From positions 1-64,000 of the forward strand of contig QAOA01004328.1 of the NCBI GenBank assembly GCA_003255065.1: a DNA stretch of 64,000 bases, in the 5' to 3' direction. The position numbers and the translations under genes are program-made. The stretch is from Cercis canadensis (taxonomy: Eukaryota; Streptophyta; Magnoliopsida; Fabales; Fabaceae). Below, in pieces: positions 19,070 through 28,612 of the stretch. Under the pieces are notes generated by a model that made no database searches, had not been told where the DNA came from, and worked only from the letters and a program-made list of their open reading frames with translations. Within the stretch, counting starts at the first letter, position 1, and every line of letters begins with the position of its first letter.

Positions 19070-19615
19070 AAAAAAAAAAAAAAATCTTCTCAAGTTTAAA
19101 TGATTCCACTTTTATTCATTGATGTATCTTTCTATAGGACATATACATATCTAGAGAGATTTCAAATGCATCTTATTGCATACTTAATAAAAGGAACTTT
19201 GACAGTGCTATAACTCTAGGAAGCACATTAATCTCCAACAGATAAATGAAACACAATTAATCTCCATATAAGCACGCCTCTAACTGATTAAAAGCATATG
19301 GAGTCTAACTGCGCCGACCTTGGAAGAGAGTATTTGCGCCATGCCAATGCAAAATTTATGGTTGCATCAATGAAAGTAGCAATTGCCTTCCTTGACTTCA
19401 ACTGGAGCAAAATTACAACCTGGAAGAATTGTACCAAAGATACATAGCAGGATCAAATTACCATTTGCATCTATATATTTGATATTTTGAATCATAAAAC
19501 ATCTAAATTCTTTGAAAGTTACTATTATACTAAAAGCAAATGAGAATAGATTAAGGTAGAGAAAACAACCGTGTCTTGTAATTTGCTCAAGCCGTCAAAT
19601 TCTTCGGTTAGCCAC
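19070..19615 (-). other. 3' UTR region of the second NLR gene
   Basis: Matches 8137-8636 and 28113-28612 closely. The probable 3' UTR intron (donor ACG/GTTGTTTTCTC near 19570, acceptor CTTCCAG/G near 19424) is conserved. It begins immediately after an N and an A-tract. Confidence 0.6.
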
Positions 19616-22555
19616 TTATTGAGCAGGAGGAATTACAATCTTGAACTGGCAACCTTCCTTTTGCATTTCTTCAAGCATTGTCGTCAATTTCGGGGAGGGA
19701 CCATGTACGTGAACTTCTTGCAGCGAAGTTAACCCGTCCAATTGAAGCACCTTTAGATTTTTGCATTCCTTGATAATCAAGCGCTGAAGGCCTTGCATCG
19801 CATTCTTATCGAGAATGAAATTTTGGATGGGAAAGTGTGCCATTTGGAGGACGCCGAGTTCGATAAAACCTTCAGTAACACGGAGTGTATTGACATGATT
19901 TGAAAATTCTCCTCTAAGTATTTTCAGTATAAGAAGGCTCTGAAGGCCTCCCAGTACAACAATGAGACTGGAATCCATGGTGACATCTACCAAGGTTATC
20001 TTGGTTAGCGATGTAAGAGTGCAGAGAGAAACATTCTGCCAAATCTTTGTTTGAATCTGGTAGCTCTTCCCATTTCCACGTTTGTTGCTACCATACACTC
20101 GTAACTTCCTTACACAAGGAAATCTGCCGGAGGTAATGAGATTAACTGAATGTTCGTTTAGAGATAAACAAGAAAGGACTTGAAGATTATTAAAAGTAGT
20201 ATGCTTTCGTGAAGAAGGTTCTGGTAGTTCAGTTGGCTCAGACAAGTATAAATGTCTTAAATCTTGCAGTTTCCAAATCCCCCTTGCTAAACTGTTGATA
20301 GCAGAACCTCTTAAGTCAAGAGTTAAAAGATTCCGAAGCTTGTGTATGGAATCTGGGATTGCCTTGAGCTTAGCACCTTTCAGCTTCAAGTACCTTAATT
20401 GGTTCAACTCACCAATGGCCTCTGGAATTGACTCAAGTTCCACGTATCCAAGATTTAACACCCGCACCAACTCTATACTTTGACGAAGGCCTTCCCACTG
20501 GCTTTTACGAATAGAAAGTGCGCATTCCGGAAAGCACAAGAAAGAACGAACACTTGAAAGACCACGAAATTCTGAGGACATGAAACCAATGGCCTTACCT
20601 TGCAAGGAAAGTCTCCGGGGTTTGCTGCCGATGGACAACAATTTGGCATCTTTATGAACCTCAAGAAATATGTCTTCAATCTCGGACATGCACAACTCTC
20701 GCATAAGACCATGCATAACACATGTTTTCACACCTCCGTCTAGTCTCCAAGTCGAGGGTTGGATCAAGCTTTCATCAATTAACTGCTCTAAATAATCTTC
20801 CGCAATGTCCTCCATGTTCTTGTTGGAATCTTCCTCTATGAATTCCTCAGCTATCCAAAATTGGATCAATTGCCTCACGGGAATCTCATAGTTTTTTGGG
20901 AATACCCCAAAATAGAGAAGGCACGGTTTCAAATGCGGAGGCAAGTGGTGGTAACTCAGAGCTAGTACGTCTCTGCACCGTGGCTTCCTTTTAGCAAGGT
21001 ATGAATTCACATCAGGAATCCTGGACCATATAGCATGCCTTTTGTCGGTACCTGCTAGAAGATCTGCCAGTTGCACAATAGAAAGAGGTAATCCTTGACA
21101 AGCCTCTGCAAGATCCTTTGCGAGTTTTTCTACTTGACAACATTGATTATTTTGGAACAAATTCTTACAAACAAGTTCCCAATTAGTTTCTTGTCCTTCT
21201 CCTTCAAATTTCTCTATTCGGAATAACTGCTTACAGAAAAGTACCAGACTTTCCGTTGCATCAAGTTTTCTGATACAATGAGGAGATGAATTTGCATGCC
21301 GAGCAACCCGATTTATGCGGGTAGTGATCAGTATTCTGCATCCTTCTGATTTATCAGCCGGCAAAGCATCTTTCACCATGTTCCATGTTTCAGTATCCCA
21401 TATATCATCAAAAACTATAAGATACTTCTTTCCGTTCAAATATTTTGACAATATTCCCTTCAGACTTTCGTCATCCATGTTTTGCAGATACTCAGATATT
21501 CTATCCTTTATTTTCCGCTGGTTCTCTTCTTGGAAAACTTCCATCCCATTCCAGCTAAGCCTCCATCTCTCTCTCCAGTAGTCCTCCAATATAGAGGAGA
21601 TTCTATATGGTGGCATTCTTATAATTTGATTACTCCAGTTATAGAAATACTTACTTACTCCTTTAGCTCTGTCTAAACTGCTGTTGCTCGATCTACCCAT
21701 ACACTTCAGATTTTCAAGGAAAGGATCGACCATCACTCCCCATACAATTTGACGCACCAAGTCAGTATTTCTCTTCTCCAGATTTACCCAGGCACGGCAA
21801 TTAAAGTGAGAAATTATCTGCTCATCATTGTTGAGTTTTTTGGCCATTGCTGTCTTGCCTGCGCCGCCCATGCCTGTTATGGATATTACACAGTGCTCCA
21901 AGTCCCCTCTGATGAGCCGATTCACCAAATCTTTGCACTCTTGTGCAAAGCCAATAACATTTTCGTCAACATCCCTTCTCAGTTTTTGCAACGCTTGCTC
22001 TGCTTCTGGTTCTTTCACAAGGCCTGCAACATTTGTTTCCTCAACATTATTGCTCAGTCTTTGGAACATTTCCAGAAGGTTTACATTGTCGGATTGGTTC
22101 ACAGGGTCAAATGTCTTTCTATTTGCTAAAGCCTTTGAAATTCTCTTCTCAACTTTTTGAGCATGATCTGCTATTTCTTTAAGCTTACGGGTGTGCTCTT
22201 GGATGTACCACTGCTTCTCCTGCCAGTTTCTCCTTTGTTGTCTAGTCAAATAAAGTCTGTACCTACTTATGACATCTTCACCATCACGAACAGCGTTTCC
22301 GATTTGCATTTCTATCTCCTTTGTTACGTTATTCTTCTCAAGCTTCCATTGCAAATCCTTGATGAAGCCACGGATCACCCTAAGATCAGCATCCAGTGAT
22401 TCCACGATTTCGTGTACTTGCCGAGGTTTATTTGCTTCATGTCTTTCCTTGATCGCCTTGAACGCCTGGACCACTTGGACACTGTCATTAACTGCACCTG
22501 CACCTGAAGCTAGGACTGCAGCTGCTGTACCAATAATTCCAAGCTCGATGGCCAT
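19616..22555 (-). CDS. CC-NB-ARC-LRR disease resistance protein, copy B
   Basis: Single-exon NLR of 979 aa, start MAIELGIIG at 22555, almost identical to copy A in the coiled coil and NB-ARC. P-loop GMGGAGKT, kinase-2 YLIVFDDIW, RNBS-D CLLYFGVFP, and MHG in place of MHD. Differences from A are mostly single residues, several in the last LRRs (for example IQNFILDKNAMQGLQ against HNFSLDNYAMQGLH in A), plus IED retained after CMSE. LNNDEQ replaces LYNDEQ just after the P-loop. Its own 5' and 3' flanks match those of A, so gene and flanks were duplicated together. The long segment between RNBS-A and kinase-2 is present. Frame intact; likely functional by sequence. Confidence 0.95.
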   Translation of the reverse strand: MAIELGIIGTAAAVLASGAGAVNDSVQVVQAFKAIKERHEANKPRQVHEIVESLDADLRVIRGFIKDLQWKLEKNNVTKEIEMQIGNAVRDGEDVISRYRLYLTRQQRRNWQEKQWYIQEHTRKLKEIADHAQKVEKRISKALANRKTFDPVNQSDNVNLLEMFQRLSNNVEETNVAGLVKEPEAEQALQKLRRDVDENVIGFAQECKDLVNRLIRGDLEHCVISITGMGGAGKTAMAKKLNNDEQIISHFNCRAWVNLEKRNTDLVRQIVWGVMVDPFLENLKCMGRSSNSSLDRAKGVSKYFYNWSNQIIRMPPYRISSILEDYWRERWRLSWNGMEVFQEENQRKIKDRISEYLQNMDDESLKGILSKYLNGKKYLIVFDDIWDTETWNMVKDALPADKSEGCRILITTRINRVARHANSSPHCIRKLDATESLVLFCKQLFRIEKFEGEGQETNWELVCKNLFQNNQCCQVEKLAKDLAEACQGLPLSIVQLADLLAGTDKRHAIWSRIPDVNSYLAKRKPRCRDVLALSYHHLPPHLKPCLLYFGVFPKNYEIPVRQLIQFWIAEEFIEEDSNKNMEDIAEDYLEQLIDESLIQPSTWRLDGGVKTCVMHGLMRELCMSEIEDIFLEVHKDAKLLSIGSKPRRLSLQGKAIGFMSSEFRGLSSVRSFLCFPECALSIRKSQWEGLRQSIELVRVLNLGYVELESIPEAIGELNQLRYLKLKGAKLKAIPDSIHKLRNLLTLDLRGSAINSLARGIWKLQDLRHLYLSEPTELPEPSSRKHTTFNNLQVLSCLSLNEHSVNLITSGRFPCVRKLRVYGSNKRGNGKSYQIQTKIWQNVSLCTLTSLTKITLVDVTMDSSLIVVLGGLQSLLILKILRGEFSNHVNTLRVTEGFIELGVLQMAHFPIQNFILDKNAMQGLQRLIIKECKNLKVLQLDGLTSLQEVHVHGPSPKLTTMLEEMQKEGCQFKIVIPPAQ

Positions 22556-24110
22556 TTTGGAAAATGGAGGAATGGCAAATTATAGAAAACTTGAGTGATT
22601 AGATTACATTATGAGCGTAGAAACCGGCGGACATAACTTCATTATGCTTTAAGGAGGAAAAGAAAAGTGTAAGATGCTTTTTTAGGGGTGGAACAAAAAT
22701 GAAAATCTGAAGTGCCAAAATACCAATGACATAAATACTACTGCTAAATTTAAATAAAAATAATTAATGAAATTTCAACAAAAATACCAAAGACATAAGT
22801 TTGGCATGCTTTAAGAAGGAAAACAAGAAAAAAAAAAAANGATGCTTTTTCATCAGGGCAGAAAAAAAAAAAAAAAACATCTGAGGTGGCAAAATACCAA
22901 TGACATAAATACTACAACAAAAAAAGTTTATATAAAAAGGAGTTGATATTTAGGTTATCAAATAACACCACAACCAATAAATATAGATACACTGAATTTG
23001 ATCCCAATATTGAGAATTTTTCAAACCTTAAAAGACTAAATACTTAACCTTGCCGAGTCAAGTCAATATGTGGTTATGACAAGAAAAAAGTGACCCATAG
23101 AAGAAAATGAAAATGAGGACCAAGTAAGTCTATGTGGCCCCAAAGCAACCATATGGCATGACGAGAGTGTAGATTGTTCATCTGCTGTCAAACCAAAGAG
23201 TGGTCTTTATGTGTATTTATTATCCAGTATGTGGGCCACGTCTATTTATTGTGCAACGAATCAAGAAAATATGGTTAAAGTCTATTTGGCCCAGACAGTA
23301 TAACAAAAGAATGGTTCCCACGTGGCATCTATTGTCAAAGTAAGCTCAAAGATAATTACTTAAATAAGGTTTAAAACTAAAATAACGCAAAAAAAAAAAA
23401 AAGACATAGAAATGTGACTTCTTCGAAGGTGTAGGATAAAAATGTCCCTCAATAATGTATAATGCCAAAGTCATATTAGAAAGTCTATGTGGCTGAGACA
23501 TTATAACTTGAAGATGGATATATCTATCAAGACAAAAACATAGATGGCCCATTTATTGTCAAACAAAAGAATGGTTCTCACGGCATCTATTGTCAAAGTT
23601 AGCCCAAAGAAATAGAAAGATTACGACAAAGTTTATGAAGTCTAGACTCTTGAATTTAACGTTAGTGGGTGTGTACATGGTCCATTTAGTCTCTACAGAC
23701 ATTTCTACTCTTTAATAATAGAAATTTTTTTTTATGGAGCTTTGTGATACTTTTTTGACATAGCACCATGATAATTATTGATGTTAAAATATTTAATTTT
23801 AACTATTTATTTTTAATAATCAAGATTAATTACTTTTTATATCAATAATTATCATATCACCAAGTAAATGAAATATTACATACCTGTAGAATTTCCTTAA
23901 TAATATTCTTGTTTTCTCCTTAAAAAAACACAAAATAATTGTCTCCATGTATATTTCTATGCATTGTTGTTTCTTTTACTTTTTTTTTTCTTTTTTGTGT
24001 GTTTTGGTCTTTGGTTGTTGCCTTGTGGGAGTTTATTTTTTCTTTCCATTTTTTTCTTCTTAACATACGAGAGTCCATTTGGAAGCCCTAGTCTAATTTT
24101 TTTCTTGGGT
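22556..24110 (-). promoter_or_regulatory. 5' flank of the second NLR gene
   Basis: Shared with the flank of copy A (11592-13034) and with the left edge of the window. An N at 22840 replaces a few bases in an A-tract. A foldback MITE lies at 23743-23882. No regulatory motif can be named with confidence. Confidence 0.55.
23743..23882. mobile_element. Small foldback MITE, copy 5
   Basis: Same element and same position relative to the NLR start as 12783-12921; both ends inverted. Confidence 0.6.
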
Positions 24111-25275
24111 TTTGGAGGCTCTAGATGACAGATGAAGTTTATCCATGGGGAGGCCTTCATAAATAGTGGGCTTTACAACACCTCCTTTACTCAAATCAAA
24201 TTTGAAACACTCAAAGGAAGAAATCTAAGACTGCCATTCCCAGGCCCAATACGTCAACAATTTTCAGAAAATAAATAAATGACCATACAGCAAACAAAAA
24301 CTAAATGAAAATATTATAAATACCATTTCTGCAAAAAAGAAAAAATAATTCTATACAACAAAACTAAATGCAATATACTAATATGCAATTATATATATAT
24401 TGAAAATTATTATGCTACCACTTCTTTAAAGTGAAAGGGAGTATTATCACACTTCCCTCAAAACTTTTTATTTAGACATAAATAACTCTGTTTATGGGTC
24501 ATTACAAAGTTCTTACAAAATCAAAGTGATTCCATATGAGTCTAAATAGGTAAGAAGTAGCTAAAGTACATAGATTGGGCCATAAAAAAAAGTTATATTC
24601 TGCATAAACTTTATCTTATAACTTCTAATTTATGCCATTTTTGCTAGCATTTAACTAATTTTTACTAACTAGATTGTTCTTATTGATAAGAGCTTCAAAA
24701 TGAGTTCAAAAACTATGACTAATTCGGTCCAAAATAAAATTTTTGAGAAGAGTGATTGTGTTACCTCTTACTTTTGCCCCAGGTTTGATAAGTCTAGCTT
24801 CATCTAAAGGTTGAGATTAAGCTCCAGTTCCTAGGTTATAAAAAAAAAGTGATAATATATCCCTTACATATTTATTTGTTTGCACATTTTTTTTGGTTGT
24901 ACCTAAATCTAGGTGTTAATCTTGTGTCCACACAAGAATTCCTTTCTAAAATGTATCACATCTCACTGTCACTACGTTTTCAAGCTTAGGTGTAGGAGAA
25001 GCGTAAAACTCTAAGTACTCTTCATCTAGTTTCTGCAAAAATAAAAAATAAATAAAAACTCTCCATCTGGTTCATCTGCATGACTTGCTTGTGCGAGTAA
25101 ACAATAATACAACATAACTAAGCAACCAATGATGAATTTTAGTCAAATTAAAGAATCCAACAGAGTGTCATTTGCTAGGTTCTTGGTGGCTGCGCTAGGG
25201 TTTCTGGCTGCAACCCTAGGAATTTTGGTGTGTAGTTGTTTGTCAACCTTAATGTCGTGCAGTTGGCTGAATTCT
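24111..25275. other. Non-coding stretch, nothing recognised
   Basis: AT-rich, without a conserved frame, inverted repeat or RNA gene that I could see. It follows the end of the NLR-B flank and precedes a repeat module. Confidence 0.5.
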
Positions 25276-25625
25276 AGATCTCAAACAAAGTTAGTAATAA
25301 GTGGGTTCAAGATCCTTGCCTATCAAGGTACTTTAACAAGCAATCATAAATTGAACTAACTTTATTGAATTGAACAAGAAAAATTTAACGAACAATCTTA
25401 AATTGAATAAACGAAGAACAAAGAACAAGAAACAAACTGGAATTTGAAATGAAAGCAAGGAAACTGCAATAGAAACAAGTAAAAATGGTGGTAAATGAGG
25501 ATGACCTTTTCTTTTCTTGCATACTTGAAACTGGTAACTTGATTACTGTGCTGCTAAAGCCATGTACTGTTAACTCTGACGTTATGCTCAACTTCCCCAG
25601 TAATTTTAATCTTAGGAAGCTAACA
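25276..25625 (-). repeat. Gene-start repeat module, copy 1
   Basis: One of four related blocks (others near 34905-35190, 43585-44090 and 46105-46500). On the minus strand each holds the conserved GTTGAGCATAACGTCAGAG leader and then an ATG. In this copy the frame stops after MALAAQ, whereas the copy at 46432 reads on to 26 residues and more. It looks like the first exon and leader of a duplicated gene of unknown identity. Confidence 0.5.
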
Positions 25626-25678
25626 AAGTAACAATCTACTTGGTTATGACTTCTTGACTTAACTTGTTATTATCGGTA

Positions 25679-27300
25679 AGCATCCTTCTATGTTGGATTT
25701 GCAGGTTAGCTTCAAAACCACCTTGTCACTAAACTCTCATCCCAACTAGTTATCTTTTTCACTTGAGTCCATTTTGCTGGTTGTAGCCCAATGCCTCTCA
25801 TTCAAAGAAGCACTGAACCAGAAAACCCAACCCACCCTTTCAATCTCACATTTTATACAACACCCCGTTTCTATTAAGAAGAAAAATAATCATCATTTTG
25901 TTCAAATATATCCAAATTATTAGATACTTCTAGTGTATGCACATCACAAGACACAAAAATGAACTGTAGGTGTAATTTATATGTGGGATTTATTTTTTGA
26001 AGTGTCTAAAAATGCACATAAATCTAATGTATGGAATTATTCCATTAACGAGAGGAAGTGTCTCTCTCTGTCTTCAGTTTAGATTTCCATTTAGTTTAAC
26101 TTACTGAACTATTTGAGCTTTCTAACTTAAAAAAGATGGAGAACCAGTGATCTCATAAAAAAAATATTAAAAATTTTAATTTTTTAGTTTAAGTCCATTT
26201 TTTCCTTTGACTTTCATACAAAATGAAATAATTCTTTTAGATAGTATGGTGCTCCCCATGTGGTACCATTTTTTGCCAAAATCTATATCAATAGTCTCTA
26301 CCCCCAAAAAAAAAAGGGTGGTTCTAACATATTAGAAAAATATTTGATATTTTTTTGACATGACAACATAATATAATAGTTAATCTAAAAAGTATTTAAT
26401 CTTTTTTGTTAAAAATAAACGGTCAATATTAAATATGTTTACATTAACGGTGATTACTGCTATCACATTAGGGATGTATCACATACTTCCATGATATTTG
26501 AGAAAAGTAAAAACAAAAAAATGGTCAACTTTTAGGTTTTGGTACTAACTTATCTTCTTTCTTTTCAAGTGGAAATTTGTAAAAAATTATCTATACACGA
26601 ATCTCATGCATGTGAACAACTTGACTTGGAAAAGATTTATCAACATATATATATTGTACTGGATGCATGATTATCGTTTCCTAATTTATAAGAATAAGGA
26701 TGTATATATCTATATATCAAGACAAAAACATACTATGCCAGATGCCAAAGTCAAAGGTTTAGATACAAACTCCTAATTAATAAAGAATATCACTGTTTTA
26801 TGCATCAGATGTGATTTAAGCAAACAAATTGTCTTAGAAAAATATATGAAGGTTATAAAAACAAGTCTTTTTTTTTTATATGAAAAAAATATTCAAAATG
26901 TTTCATTCTCATGTATTTAAACGGTTAAAAATATTTTAGAACTTATCAACATATTTATTTGAGTATCTCAACAACCTTGTGTGATTCGTTATTCCACAAT
27001 ATACAAGTCAACGGTAGGTTTAGGTACAAACTTTTTTTGAAAAAGATGTCATTTTCATACACCAAATCTCATTTAAATAAATAAATTGCCTTGAAAAAAT
27101 GCACAATGATTTTAAGTTTAGATAACAAGTTTTTTATTAGCAGCAAAGAAAAAAGTCTTAAACAATCATTTCTTATATTTAAAATGTAGCTAACTTTTAC
27201 ACACACGAAAAAATATATGGCCAAGTTTAGAATCTTTCAGTCTCTGTTATTTAAATATTACAAATATTGAAAAAATTAACAACATATATTTTTAATTAGT
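25679..27300. repeat. NLR-associated intergenic repeat module, copy 2
   Basis: Parallel to 4991-7015 beyond the first NLR. Contains a foldback MITE (26343-26485). It also holds the empty version of the site that carries a MULE at 54357-55352 (compare AAACTCCTAATTAATAAAG near 26770). Confidence 0.7.
26343..26485. mobile_element. Small foldback MITE, copy 6
   Basis: Left TTTGATATTTTTTTGACATG, right GGGATGTATCACATA; inverted relation retained though internal sequence is diverged. Confidence 0.5.
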
Positions 27301-28612
27301 ATCATGCATGATATATAATTCCAATCTCCAGCTGCCAAAATACAAGTCAATTGTACTGTTACATTTAATCTTTTGGAAATACCAAGACACGAGAGAGCAT
27401 TATAGAATTTTTGGCAGGAGATCTCATCATATGATAATTGTAATTTAGGAAGCAATTAGTGGTTGGTTCCTTGGCATATATGATGGAAGCCATACTTTTC
27501 CCATAAACATGAGAGTCTAGATTGACTTTTGATGCTCCTGGAACAGCGCATGGCTGCTACCCGACTAGATGACTAGAACCATGGTTAAGATAGACTAGCA
27601 TTTCGTTAATTTTAACCAGGCCTTGGCTTTGTCAAAACTGAGTAGTTCCTAGTTATATTATACCCACTAAAATAGATGCTTTCTCATTTTTGCTCCTAGT
27701 TAATTTGAACCAGGCCTTGGCTTCACTGTAGAGTAGAATCAAATATGACATTGCACTTTCGAATCAATTCCTACTAGTTTTAGTACCGGAAGGTTTCGAA
27801 GCTTTGCCAATGTAGTAGTAGTGTCAGATTCCAAGACTTGAACATGCATTGGGGTTATCTTCTCAAGGTTCTAATCCTAAGGGTTTGTCCTAGTGATAAA
27901 GATGCAATATATTCATCAAAGCTAGTCAAAGTTCAAATTCTTAAACTAGTATCCATATGAATTTTTCTCCTGAATTCACTAGACTGATGATGCTGAGAGT
28001 GTGTCTTTAAAATCACTTAGGTAAAGACTTAGTCTCGGGGCACGAAATTTGACCCGGTGATACCCTTATTGTTAAAAGTTAAAACAAAACAAAAAAAAAA
28101 AAATTCTTCTCAAGTTTAAATGATTCTAAACTTTTATTCATTGATGTATCTTTCTATAGGACATATACATGTCTAGAGAGATTTCAAATACATCTTATTG
28201 CATACTTAGTAAGAGGAACTTTGACAGTGCTGTAACTCTAGGAAGCACATTAATCTCCAACAGATAAATGAACATTAATCTCCATATAAGCACGCCTCTA
28301 ACTGAATAAAAGCATATGGAGTCTAACTGCTCCGACCTTGGAAAAGAGTATGTGCGCCATGCCAATGCAACATTTGTGGTTGCATCAATGAAAGTAGCAA
28401 TTGCCTTCCTTGACTTCAACTGGAGCAAAATTACAACCTGGAAGAATTGTACCAAAGATACATAGCAGGATCAAATTACTATTTGCATCTATATATTTGA
28501 TATTTTGAATCATAAAACATCTAAATTCTTTGAAAGTTACTATTATACTGAAAGCAAATGAGAATAGATTAAGGTAGAGAAAACAACCGTGCCTTGTAAT
28601 TTGCTCAAGCCG
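27301..28612 (-). other. 3' flank and 3' UTR of the third NLR gene
   Basis: Nearly identical to 7020-8636 but with only one copy of the 320-bp unit. The 3' UTR exon acceptor lies at about 28437 and the donor near 28588. An 86-codon frame (28195-28455) identical to that of copy A is best read as chance in a UTR. Confidence 0.6.
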